Assembly (NCBI GenBank): GCA_948500755.1
Contig: CAOOYH010000006.1
Coordinates: 30,152-94,151, forward strand
Reading direction: 5' to 3'
DNA from: an uncultured Lactobacillus sp.
GTDB taxonomy: Bacteria; Bacillota; Bacilli; Lactobacillales; Lactobacillaceae
Length of the DNA stretch: 64,000 bases
Shown in pieces: positions 37,438 to 45,483 of the stretch. A program made the translations under genes and the position numbers. The notes beneath the pieces were generated by a model. The model was not told the DNA's origin. It saw nothing but the letters and a program-made list of their open reading frames with translations, and did not search any database. Each line of letters starts with the position of its first letter. Position 1 is the first letter of the stretch.

Positions 37438-38349
37438 TTATTCTTCGTTCAATGATGAACGGTCGAATGAAGCATCCTTGATTTCTTCATCGATAGTCTT
37501 AGTACCTAACCAAGCAATCATTTCCTTCATCTTGTCAGTGATTGCTTCAGTACCTGGCAATAACAACTTACGTGGGTCGTAACCCTTGTTTGCCTTATCT
37601 TCGTCCTTGCCTTCTTCGATGTACTTACGAGTAGCTTCTTGGAATGCTAATTGGAATTCAGTGTTAATGTTAACCTTTGAAATACCAAGTTGAATAGCCT
37701 TCTTAATTTGGTCTTCAGGAATACCTGAACCACCGTGAAGTACAAGTGGAGTTTCAGGAACAGCTTCTGCAATTTCCTTCAAACGGTCAAAGTTAAGACC
37801 CTTCCAGTCTGCTGGGTAAACACCGTGGATGTTACCAATACCACAAGCAAGCTTATCAACACCAGCTTCAACGAATGCCTTAGCGTCTTCAACAGAAGCT
37901 AATTCACCACCGCCTTGGTTTTCACCAATCTTACCGATTTCTGCTTCAACAGAAATACCACGTTCGTGAGCCAACTTGATGATTTCCTTAGTCTTAGCTA
38001 AGTTTTCTTCAGTTGGAAGTGCGTGGCCGTCAAACATAACTGATGAGTAACCAAGTGCAATACATTCCTTAGCTGATTCAAAGTCACCGTGGTCCAAGTT
38101 CAAGATAACTGGAACAGAAATGTTCATAGCATCCATTTGATCTTCAACCATGTCCTTAACGAACTTGTAACCACCCATGTACTTAGCAGCACCAGTTGAA
38201 ACTTGAATCAAAAGTGGAGTTCTAGTTTCTTCTGCTGCACGTAATTCTGCACGAGTCCATTCCAAGTTGTTAGTGTTGTATGCACCTACTGCGTAGTGGT
38301 GTTTACGAGCTTCTCTGAAGATTTCGTTACCGTTTACAAAATAAGCCAT
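37438..38349 (-). CDS. fba: Class II fructose-1,6-bisphosphate aldolase
   Basis: Central glycolytic enzyme splitting FBP into DHAP and G3P; the zinc-dependent class II form. Visible are NLDHGD with a zinc His near residue 84, VEAEIGKIGE, GNIHGVY and LHGGSGIP. The 303-residue length fits the short class II subfamily. Codon use is strongly biased, consistent with high expression. It has its own strong promoter with a cre-like site upstream. Confidence 0.97.
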   Translation of the reverse strand: MAYFVNGNEIFREARKHHYAVGAYNTNNLEWTRAELRAAEETRTPLLIQVSTGAAKYMGGYKFVKDMVEDQMDAMNISVPVILNLDHGDFESAKECIALGYSSVMFDGHALPTEENLAKTKEIIKLAHERGISVEAEIGKIGENQGGGELASVEDAKAFVEAGVDKLACGIGNIHGVYPADWKGLNFDRLKEIAEAVPETPLVLHGGSGIPEDQIKKAIQLGISKVNINTEFQLAFQEATRKYIEEGKDEDKANKGYDPRKLLLPGTEAITDKMKEMIAWLGTKTIDEEIKDASFDRSSLNEE

Positions 38350-38380
38350 TAAAAATACCTCCTAAATATCTTACAGACAC

Positions 38381-38409
38381 ATTGTACCCTTTTAATAAGA
38401 AATGAACAA
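38381..38409 (-). promoter_or_regulatory. Promoter of fba
   Basis: TTGTTC (38404-38409), 17-base spacer, TACAAT (38381-38386), then AGGAGGT. Confidence 0.8.
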
Positions 38410-38421
38410 TCTTTTTAATTA

Positions 38422-38436
38422 ATGTAAGCGCTATTT
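38422..38436. promoter_or_regulatory. cre-like site upstream of fba promoter
   Basis: ATGTAAGCGCTATTT differs from the CcpA consensus WTGNAANCGNWNNCW at one position. It is centred about 55 bases upstream of the likely transcription start, a position where CcpA activates in some glycolytic genes. Confidence 0.45.
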
Positions 38437-38455
38437 TTAGATATTTGCTTATAAA

Positions 38456-40141
38456 TTACATTTCTTCTGGAGCATTTACGCCTAAAAGTCTAAGTGCTTC
38501 AGTTAAAACGATAGAAGTTGCCTTAACTAATGCAAGACGAGCGCCAATTTTTTCATCTTTTGTCAAAATCTTCACATTTGCATAGTACTTATTAAACTTC
38601 TTAGCAAGATCTAATGAGTACTTAGCAATAACTGAAGGTTCAAACTTTTCTGCACTTCTTCTAATAATTCTTGGGAAGTCTGCGATGTCCTTAGCTACGG
38701 CAAATGCCCAATCATCATCTAAGGCAAAATCAGTATCTGATGGCTTTTCACCCATAGCAGCAGCTTTTCTCAGTACACTTTGTGCACGTGCATTAGTGTA
38801 TTGAACATAAGGACCAGTGTCTCCTTCAAAGCGAACCACTTCATTTAAGTCAAAATCAAAGTTATCAAGACGATCGTTCTTCAAATCGTGGAAAATAACT
38901 GCCCCAACACCAACATCATGAGCTACTTGATCTTGGTTAGCTAAATCTGGATTCTTTTCTTCAATTTGCTTCTTAGCAAGATTTACAGCGTCTTTTAATA
39001 CTTGATCCAAGAAGACAACGTTACCTTTTCTAGTTGAAAGTTTCTTACCGCCTTGGGTAATTAAGCCAAATGGTACATGGTGAATTTCATCTGACCAATC
39101 ATAGCTCATTTTCTTCAAAACAGTCTTCAATTCTACAAAGTGTTGAGCTTGTTCGTTACCTACAACGTAAAGCATCTTCACAAAGTCGTATTCCTTCATT
39201 CTCCATTCAGCCGCCGCTAAATCACGAGTCAAGTAAATTGAAGTACCATCAGACTTAACAATGATTGCTGGGTTTTCATCTTCACCCATATCTACAACTT
39301 GCGCACCGCGAGATTCGTAAAGAAGACCCTTGTCCTTTAATTCATCAATTACTGGTTGCATCTTATCATTAAAGAAAGCTTCACCATTATAAGAATCAAA
39401 AGTTACGCCCAATTCTTTATAAATGCGGTTGAAGTCAGCTAAGGAAACTTCACGGAACCATTTCCAAAGTTTAACAGCTTCTGGATCGCCATCTTCAAGC
39501 TTCTTAAACCAGTCACGACCTTCTTGGTCTAATTCTGGGTTTTCTTCAGCTTCCTTATGGAATCTTACGTAGTAGTGGAAAAGACTCATGATTGGATCTT
39601 TCTTAACGTCTTCTTCATTACCCCAGTGCTTATAAGCAGCAATCAACTTACCAAATTGAGTACCGTAGTCTCCCAAGTAATTAATCTTGATTGGAGTATA
39701 GCCAACTTTTTCCATAGTTTTAGCAATTGAGTTACCAATTACAGTTGAACGAAGGTGACCCATTGACATTGGCTTAGCGATGTTAGGACTAGACATATCA
39801 ATTGGCACATTGCCGTGACCTACTTCTTGGTCACCGTAGTGGTTATTTTGTGCTAAAACATCCTTCAAAGTTGAAGAAACAAGCTTTTCATGGTCAATGG
39901 CAAAGTTTACATAAGGACCAACTGCCTTAATGCTAGCAAAGTCATCACTTGAGATATTGTCGGTAATATTTTTAGCAATTTCAACTGGATTCTTGTGTAA
40001 TTCTTTAGCTAAAACAAAGCATGGAAATGCATAGTCACCCATTTTCGCATTCTTAGGACGTTCAATTAAAGCCGCAATTTTTTCTTTTGGCAAATCAACT
40101 TGACTTGAAATTAATTCAACAACTTCATTTTTAAAATCCAT
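38456..40141 (-). CDS. argS: Arginyl-tRNA synthetase
   Basis: Class I synthetase charging tRNA-Arg, 561 residues. It has the N-terminal additional domain, then SSPNIAKPMSMGHLRST (HIGH-like, with Ser in the first position as in many lactic acid bacteria), a KMSKS-like KLSTRKGN and the anticodon-binding C-terminal domain ending near LGVNAPEEM. Expression is controlled by the T-box leader upstream. Confidence 0.97.
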   Translation of the reverse strand: MDFKNEVVELISSQVDLPKEKIAALIERPKNAKMGDYAFPCFVLAKELHKNPVEIAKNITDNISSDDFASIKAVGPYVNFAIDHEKLVSSTLKDVLAQNNHYGDQEVGHGNVPIDMSSPNIAKPMSMGHLRSTVIGNSIAKTMEKVGYTPIKINYLGDYGTQFGKLIAAYKHWGNEEDVKKDPIMSLFHYYVRFHKEAEENPELDQEGRDWFKKLEDGDPEAVKLWKWFREVSLADFNRIYKELGVTFDSYNGEAFFNDKMQPVIDELKDKGLLYESRGAQVVDMGEDENPAIIVKSDGTSIYLTRDLAAAEWRMKEYDFVKMLYVVGNEQAQHFVELKTVLKKMSYDWSDEIHHVPFGLITQGGKKLSTRKGNVVFLDQVLKDAVNLAKKQIEEKNPDLANQDQVAHDVGVGAVIFHDLKNDRLDNFDFDLNEVVRFEGDTGPYVQYTNARAQSVLRKAAAMGEKPSDTDFALDDDWAFAVAKDIADFPRIIRRSAEKFEPSVIAKYSLDLAKKFNKYYANVKILTKDEKIGARLALVKATSIVLTEALRLLGVNAPEEM

Positions 40142-40369
40142 TTTTTACCCCTTTTCAATAAAAAAAGCCCCTTCCTACAACTTGTAGAAAGAGACGAGTT
40201 TAAACCCGCGGTACCACTCTCGTTGATACAAAGTATCCGCTTTATAATTATCAAACTTTTTTAACTAAACACGCCTTCATAAGCGCCCTTGCCTACCTTG
40301 CACCAAATATAGACTCGCTAAAAAGAGCTAACTTATTACTACTTTTAGTCAATTCTTAGCATGATTATA
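40142..40369 (-). promoter_or_regulatory. T-box leader and -10 element of argS
   Basis: TATAAT -10 at 40364-40369, leader to about 40142. The T-box core GAGTGGTACCGCG is at about 40206-40219, and a terminator stem with a T run is at 40159-40198. The placement before argS predicts an arginine specifier responding to uncharged tRNA-Arg. I did not assign the specifier triplet. Confidence 0.88.
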
Positions 40370-40403
40370 ACAGGTATTACCAAACTTGGCTAATATTTTT
40401 GAA

Positions 40404-41066
40404 TTATTTGTCTTTAATGATTACTTTAGTGCCTGGTTGAGCATGTTCCATGAGCCAGCGTGAATCAGGAACGCTGAGTCTAATACAGCCATGTGAGCCT
40501 TGCGTTCTACCTAACTTCTTTGCTTCCTTTAAGTTGTAGTCTCCTAAAGCCATAGTTGGAACTGAGTGGAACAAGTAAACATTGGCATCCTCTGGATCCC
40601 AACTCACCCAATTATTGGCACCCTCATTTAAACCTTGGTTAAAAAAGCTTTCTCCCCGTCCTTCTTGAATACGATAAGTACCAGTAGGAGTGGCTGATTT
40701 ACCATGTTTATAAACTCCAGCAGTTGAAAGCATGGTATAAGCTACTTTGCCATTTTTCAAAACATAAACACGGTTGCCTTTAAGCGAAACACGCAAAACA
40801 ACTTTTTTTGGATCGCTAATATCCGGATACTTTTTCTTTTCACTGCGTGATTTCCAGCTACCGGCTTTTCTTAAATCTTTTGGATCCTTGTATGGACGTG
40901 CTAATTCAGCTTGAGATTTCATCTGTTTAGGTTTTGATTTTTTATGTTCTACTTTATTCTTTTGTGCTTGATTATCCTGTGTGGTACTGGAAGCAGGGGA
41001 ACAAACTTTTGCAAGTCCCACAATGCACAAAAGTCCCACTATTGTCGCAATAATATATTTTTTCAT
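40404..41066 (-). CDS. L,D-transpeptidase (YkuD family)
   Basis: A 220-residue exported enzyme with an N-terminal signal or anchor helix (residues 4-22) and a YkuD domain at about 85-220. The catalytic motif SHGCIRLS (active Cys) lies near residue 197. The family forms 3-3 cross-links or attaches proteins to peptidoglycan; which applies here is unknown. A Cys at position 22 is not in a clean lipobox. Transcribed alone. Confidence 0.9.
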   Translation of the reverse strand: MKKYIIATIVGLLCIVGLAKVCSPASSTTQDNQAQKNKVEHKKSKPKQMKSQAELARPYKDPKDLRKAGSWKSRSEKKKYPDISDPKKVVLRVSLKGNRVYVLKNGKVAYTMLSTAGVYKHGKSATPTGTYRIQEGRGESFFNQGLNEGANNWVSWDPEDANVYLFHSVPTMALGDYNLKEAKKLGRTQGSHGCIRLSVPDSRWLMEHAQPGTKVIIKDK

Positions 41067-41129
41067 ATAAACATCTCTTCATTAGTTTTCAATCCTAAAT
41101 TTTAACAGTTAATCCTGTTCTTGGCTATC

Positions 41130-41160
41130 AAAAAAGACATGATTTACATCATGTCACAAA
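41130..41160 (-). terminator. Terminator of dacA-nnrD
   Basis: GACATGAT / ATCATGTC perfect stem followed by TTTTTT on the minus strand, just after the nnrD stop. Confidence 0.9.
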
Positions 41161-41163
41161 AAC

Positions 41164-42012
41164 TTAATTTAAGCTTGAATATTTCTTCATAATCTGCGGC
41201 AGTAATTTAGAAATCTGCGTTGGTTTCACCACATAATTAGTTTGATAAATCATATCCCCAGCCAGTGAATGAATATAAACAGCAGCTAAAATTGTCTCAA
41301 ATTTTGCTCCAAATTGCGCACAAAAACCGCCGATGATTCCGCTGAGTGTATCGCCGCTGCCACCAGTCGCCATCCCAGGATTACCAATTGGATTGACCAT
41401 CACTTCGCCATTTTCGCTATAAACATGCGTGTGGTTCGACTTTAAAACTAAGGTAATATTCTTTTTAGGACTGAGACTAGCCAAAGCCTCTTTATTAGCA
41501 GCGTCAGTTTGATAAGGAATCTTAATTTGGCTAACTCGCTGCCACTCCATCTGATGAGGTGTCATAATTATATGACCAGCATTTAGCGGTAAAAGACTAT
41601 GATCTTCACCGATTAGGTCAAGTGCACTAGCGTCGAGCACGATAATTTGCTTCTTATTAGTATTATTCTTTAACATTAAAAGAATCCGCTTAGCAAAATC
41701 ACTCATCCCTAACCCCGGACCACAAACTACCACGTCCATCTTTTTAATTAAATCTGCCAGCTTAGGATCACGATAGTCAATATACATGGATTCTGGATCA
41801 CGCGCATGAAGAGCAGTCAAATTGATTGAATGAGTCGCTGTTGCAATCAGACCTGCACCAGCATTCAAAGCTGCTTCAGTAGCCATAATAATGGCACCTC
41901 CGTAGTTTTCACTACCTCCAATCAATAGAATGCGACCATAATTTCCTTTATGTGAGTCGCTTTTTCTAACTGTAATTACCTGTTTTAAAACATCTTCAGA
42001 AATATCTGTCAT
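41164..42012 (-). CDS. nnrD: ADP-dependent NAD(P)H-hydrate dehydratase
   Basis: Repairs damaged NAD(P)H hydrates. The 282-residue ribokinase-like protein has the N-terminal GGSENYGGAIIMA segment and the catalytic NPGMATGGSGDTLSG motif near residues 213-227. Only the dehydratase half is present; the epimerase domain (NnrE) is not fused. It directly follows dacA with a 1-base gap. Confidence 0.92.
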   Translation of the reverse strand: MTDISEDVLKQVITVRKSDSHKGNYGRILLIGGSENYGGAIIMATEAALNAGAGLIATATHSINLTALHARDPESMYIDYRDPKLADLIKKMDVVVCGPGLGMSDFAKRILLMLKNNTNKKQIIVLDASALDLIGEDHSLLPLNAGHIIMTPHQMEWQRVSQIKIPYQTDAANKEALASLSPKKNITLVLKSNHTHVYSENGEVMVNPIGNPGMATGGSGDTLSGIIGGFCAQFGAKFETILAAVYIHSLAGDMIYQTNYVVKPTQISKLLPQIMKKYSSLN

Positions 42013-42013
42013 T

Positions 42014-43306
42014 TTAATTTTCCCCTGTAATCCAGCGCCACACTTTTACAAACCAGTTTACTTCAGCTGTTGAGCTCATCGCTTGTGCCTTAACTGTCAT
42101 TTGCTTAGTATTTGAAATTGAAACCAGCTTTTCTTTACCAGATTTAAATTCATAGTAATTGGCAACTTGCCCCTTTTTAACAGGAGCCTCAATTGCATCA
42201 TATTTCAAACTAGCAGAAATTGACTTATTGTCTTTTGGATCCCACACAGTAACAGGAGAATCAATACCAATTTTTACACTTTGCTTATCTCCATTAATTA
42301 CCTTAGTTCTAGTGGCACCCGTAATAGCCTCCCCTGTTTTAAAAGTTACTGGAGTGTAGCTGTTATAAACATAGTTTATGAGCTTTTTGGTTTCAATAAA
42401 TCTTGAAGGATCAGTTCTATCTTGGTGACGCGCACCCATTACTACAGTGATGATTCGACCACCATTTTTAGAAACAGTTCCAATAAAACAAGCTCCAGCC
42501 TTATCAGTAGTTCCCGTCTTTAGACCATCAACTTGAAGATTGGAATCATATTGAGATAAACCTTTAAGCATCCAATTGAAATTATCCATCTTGGTGGTTT
42601 TATTTCCATCTTTAAAATCTTCATGGGCAAGCTTGGTAGTATTTAACACTTCTGGATAATCATTAATCAAGTGCATCCCAATAATCGCCATATCCTTTGC
42701 TGACAGGGTGTTTTCGATATTTTTAGAAACGCCTGGATAAGCATCAGCACCTACATTTCCATTAGGTAGACCGCAACTAGTGTAAATCTTGGCATCCTTA
42801 ATTCCCCATGACTTAACTTTGTCACGCATTTGATCTACAAATTCTTTTTGATTCCCTGCCACTGCATTAGCTAAACACATTGCTGCTCCGTTAGCTGACT
42901 CGATTAAAGTCGCTTCAAAAAGTTGTCTAATGGTATAAGTATGATTCTTTTGCAAAGGCACATTAGAGTATTCGCTATTATTAGCCACCTTTAAAATTGC
43001 ATCAGTAGGTTTGATAGTGGTATTCCAAGAAAGGCGTTTGTCTTTAATTGCTTCTAAAGTCAAATATATTGTAATTAGCTTTGTCATGGAAGCAATTGGT
43101 AAATCTTTATCTTCGTTTTTGGCATATAAAATTTGTCCAGTTTGGCTATCAACAGCAATTGCCGATTTAACATTTAAATTTAATTGGTTTTCACTATACT
43201 GACTCGCTAAAACAGGGGCACTAGTAAAAGCACTTCCAACTCCAACTAAAGAAATTGCCGCTACCAGGCTAATCAAAGTTTTCTTTATTCTGTTACGAAA
43301 AAACAT
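42014..43306 (-). CDS. dacA: D-alanyl-D-alanine carboxypeptidase (DacA/PBP5 type)
   Basis: Trims the terminal D-Ala of peptidoglycan stem peptides. The 430-residue precursor has a signal peptide (FFRNRIKKTLISLV, cleavage near VLAS), SxxK as SMTK, SxN as SAN and KTG in GLKTGTTDKAG, then a C-terminal beta domain and a final amphipathic helix (VNWFVKVWRWITG) for membrane attachment. I chose the ATG at 43306. An in-frame TTG at 43336 precedes the AAGGAG site rather than following it, so it is unlikely. Confidence 0.94.
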   Translation of the reverse strand: MFFRNRIKKTLISLVAAISLVGVGSAFTSAPVLASQYSENQLNLNVKSAIAVDSQTGQILYAKNEDKDLPIASMTKLITIYLTLEAIKDKRLSWNTTIKPTDAILKVANNSEYSNVPLQKNHTYTIRQLFEATLIESANGAAMCLANAVAGNQKEFVDQMRDKVKSWGIKDAKIYTSCGLPNGNVGADAYPGVSKNIENTLSAKDMAIIGMHLINDYPEVLNTTKLAHEDFKDGNKTTKMDNFNWMLKGLSQYDSNLQVDGLKTGTTDKAGACFIGTVSKNGGRIITVVMGARHQDRTDPSRFIETKKLINYVYNSYTPVTFKTGEAITGATRTKVINGDKQSVKIGIDSPVTVWDPKDNKSISASLKYDAIEAPVKKGQVANYYEFKSGKEKLVSISNTKQMTVKAQAMSSTAEVNWFVKVWRWITGEN

Positions 43307-43371
43307 AAAATCGCTAAATTCTCCTTTTTTAGTCAATAGATTCTAAATTAAGTAATTTTATGCTTACATTT

Positions 43372-43387
43372 TACCAAATATTTGGTA
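43372..43387. promoter_or_regulatory. Perfect 16-bp palindrome between dacA and tRNA-Leu
   Basis: TACCAAATATTTGGTA is fully self-complementary. It lies in the 17-base spacer between CTTACA (43363-43368) and TATGAT (43386-43391) of the likely tRNA-Leu promoter. It is also within the upstream region of dacA. The regulator is unknown. Confidence 0.5.
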
Positions 43388-43417
43388 TGATAATTCAAGA
43401 GCTATCAAATTATTCTC

Positions 43418-43501
43418 GCCCCGATGGCGGAATTGGCAGACGCGCAGCGTTCAGGTCGCTGTTCAGGTAACTGAGTGAAAGTTCGAATCTTTTTCGGGGC
43501 A
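43418..43501 (+). tRNA. tRNA-Leu (anticodon CAG)
   Basis: Acceptor GCCCCGA pairs with TCGGGGC plus discriminator A. The anticodon stem CAGCG/CGCTG encloses loop TTCAGGT, giving CAG. A 5-bp variable arm TTCAG/CTGAG marks a class II tRNA, and the T loop TTCGAAT is intact. CCA is not encoded. Confidence 0.97.
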
Positions 43502-43505
43502 TCAT

Positions 43506-43535
43506 AAAAAACTGGTCGTCTGACCAGTTTTTTCT
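43506..43535 (+). terminator. Terminator of tRNA-Leu
   Basis: AAAACTGGTC / GACCAGTTTT stem followed by TTTCTTTCT. Confidence 0.9.
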
Positions 43536-43580
43536 TTCTCACAAGTAGTATAATTTTAGTGAAAAAGTGAGGGATGAAAA

Positions 43581-43811
43581 ATGAAGAAACAACTAACTAA
43601 ATCACGGGATAAGATTGTTGCTGGTGTATTTGGCGGAATTGCCGATTATTTTGGCCTAGATAAAGCTTGGGTTAGAATTTTAGGTGCAGCCCTAATTATT
43701 TTTACGGGCTTCTTCCCAGGAGTCTTACTTTATATTGTAGCCGCAATCGTAATGCCGGATGCACCAACCCGTTCAAATACAATGGATGGTCATTATCGTA
43801 AAAAAGATTAG
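43581..43811 (+). CDS. PspC-domain small membrane protein
   Basis: A 76-residue PspC-type protein with KSRDKIVAGVFGGIADYFG (residues 7-25) and a hydrophobic segment at about 35-58. PspC-domain proteins take part in envelope-stress responses, but in lactobacilli this short form is uncharacterised. It is monocistronic with a TATAAT at 43549-43554 and a GTGAGGG ribosome site. Confidence 0.88.
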   Translation: MKKQLTKSRDKIVAGVFGGIADYFGLDKAWVRILGAALIIFTGFFPGVLLYIVAAIVMPDAPTRSNTMDGHYRKKD

Positions 43812-43908
43812 TTTTTTAAAGAATTTCAAAAAAATCCAAATTCTATGCTTCAGAGTTAAATTTTCATTATAAAATATACTTAGAATTTGAGTATAAGGGG
43901 TAATGGAA

Positions 43909-44049
43909 ATGAAAGCTGCTAGAATTTTTAAGAAAGTATTTCTAACTGTTGTAGCTATTTCAACTGTCGGTGCGACTCTCTTATGTAGCGAAACGCAAAC
44001 AGTTCAAGCTACAGGCTCAGAAAATATCAAAATTGAAAATTATAGATAA
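43909..44049 (+). CDS. Small secreted peptide precursor
   Basis: A 46-residue reading frame with a good AAGGGG site 8 bases upstream and its own terminator. Residues 1-10 are basic (MKAARIFKKV), 11-25 hydrophobic, and a VQA cleavage site follows at 33-35. That leaves a mature peptide of about 11 residues, TGSENIKIENY plus Arg. No homologue is recognised. It could be a signalling peptide or remnant of a larger secreted gene. Confidence 0.6.
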   Translation: MKAARIFKKVFLTVVAISTVGATLLCSETQTVQATGSENIKIENYR

Positions 44050-44055
44050 AGCAAC

Positions 44056-44088
44056 AAAGCCTAGGAGATAATTCCTAAGCTTTTTTTG
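44056..44088 (+). terminator. Terminator of the small peptide gene
   Basis: AAGCxTAGGA / TCCTAxGCTT stem followed by TTTTTTT, 6 bases after the stop codon. Confidence 0.85.
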
Positions 44089-44091
44089 ATA

Positions 44092-44128
44092 CAAAAAATA
44101 GGATTGGGTGTTACTCGCTCAATCCTAT
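44092..44128 (-). terminator. Probable terminator of the mevalonate operon
   Basis: TAGGATTG / CAATCCTA perfect stem followed on the minus strand by TTTTTTG. It lies about 190 bases past the mvaS stop, so the transcript would have a long structured 3' end. Confidence 0.65.
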
Positions 44129-44133
44129 TACAC

Positions 44134-44204
44134 TTTCTTGATATGTTATGTGAATATCAAGAAACTCTGTTATGTGTGTGTAGTAATTCTAAGTGCGAAT
44201 TACT
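44134..44204. repeat. Two further intergenic inverted repeats
   Basis: TTTCTTGATAT / ATATCAAGAAA (11-bp arms, 44134-44164) and AGTAATTC / GAATTACT (8-bp arms, 44182-44204) follow the TAGGATTG hairpin. Short open frames overlapping this stretch have no ribosome sites and no credible protein character. The rest of the spacer to 44319 shows nothing further. Confidence 0.6.
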
Positions 44205-44319
44205 TTTTGAAAATCTGTGGCAGGCAATTTTTATTCTTACTCATATCTTTTTATATTTCAGCCAACCTACATGATGATATTATCTTACCATTTTTTAAAA
44301 TTTATAGCAATCCCAAATT

Positions 44320-45483
44320 TTAAACTTGGCGATATTGACGAATATCATTTTTCACACCAGCAAAGTACCAAACACCTTGATGTTCATCGCTAGTAAATTC
44401 TTGATTATTAGCTACGGGCTCTAAGGCTTGGTTAAATACCTTTTCGTATTCTTCAACTGTTAATCTCTGACGATCATCAAGTAAAGCTGCATCCCCCTTA
44501 GGATTAATCCATTCTTTATAACCATCAACAACATTTCCTGAAAAAAATTCCGCCATCGCACCTGAACCATAAGAAAATAGTCCAATTAAAGAATTAGGTT
44601 CAAGATCATAGTTTTCAAGCAAGCTTAACAAACTCATGTATAAAGATGCAGTATAAATATTCCCTACTCGCATACTTAGTTGCTTAGAAGCTTCAAAAGT
44701 TTCACTTAAACGCTCTTTAGTCACGTCATCTTGATCTTCGATTGCAAGGCGATTAGCTTTTAATCCTTGCTTAGTAAATGGCAAATGATAAATCAAAGCA
44801 CTAAAATCACGTGTACTCCAGTCTTTTTGCTCTTTATAAGCCTCAAAGGTCTTTTTGAAGAAGTCTAAATAAACCTGAGTTGAATACTTACCATCAACTT
44901 TAGCAACAGCAGAATTGTTAGGACGCCAAAAGTCATTAATATCCTCACTGTATGCACTGTGGCCATCGTTTAAGGATAAAATTCTCGGTTCGCTCTTTAC
45001 TAATAAACTAATGCTTCCCGCACCTTGGGTGACCTCACCTGGCGTTTTAACACCATAACGAGCAATATCACTCCCAATAACAATCGCAGTTTGATCGGGA
45101 TGCACCCTGACAAAATCACGGGCAGTCATTAAAGCTGCCGTTAAACCAAAACAAGCTTCCTTTACTTCAAAAGTTCTAACTTCCGGACGTAAATGCAAAG
45201 CAGACTTCACAAACAATGAAGCTGACTTAGATTGGTCTACACTACTTTCAGTACCAAAAATTAACAAGCCCACCTTATCTTTGTTAATTTGATCTAAATA
45301 TCTCAAAGTGGCATTAATTCCCATCGATACAGCATCTTGGGTCTTATCAGCTACACTCATTTGTCTTTGACCAATCCCAATCAAAAATTTATTAGGATCT
45401 TCCCCTCTGGCATGAGCTAAATCTACCATGGCCACATATTTATTAGGAGTATAAAAACCTATCTGATCAATACCAATTCGCAT
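44320..45483 (-). CDS. mvaS: Hydroxymethylglutaryl-CoA synthase
   Basis: Condenses acetyl-CoA and acetoacetyl-CoA to HMG-CoA, the second step of the mevalonate pathway. The catalytic triad matches known numbering: Glu79 (GTESS), Cys111 (KEACFG) and His233 (IYHLPF). The 387-residue length is typical. Its start overlaps the mvaA stop by 1 base, so the three pathway genes are tightly coupled. Confidence 0.97.
   Translation of the reverse strand: MRIGIDQIGFYTPNKYVAMVDLAHARGEDPNKFLIGIGQRQMSVADKTQDAVSMGINATLRYLDQINKDKVGLLIFGTESSVDQSKSASLFVKSALHLRPEVRTFEVKEACFGLTAALMTARDFVRVHPDQTAIVIGSDIARYGVKTPGEVTQGAGSISLLVKSEPRILSLNDGHSAYSEDINDFWRPNNSAVAKVDGKYSTQVYLDFFKKTFEAYKEQKDWSTRDFSALIYHLPFTKQGLKANRLAIEDQDDVTKERLSETFEASKQLSMRVGNIYTASLYMSLLSLLENYDLEPNSLIGLFSYGSGAMAEFFSGNVVDGYKEWINPKGDAALLDDRQRLTVEEYEKVFNQALEPVANNQEFTSDEHQGVWYFAGVKNDIRQYRQV

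Noticed and set aside
44086-44323. Two plus-strand reading frames of 62 and 71 codons after the small peptide gene
   Set aside because: They run across the three hairpins, lack ribosome sites and have no protein-like composition.
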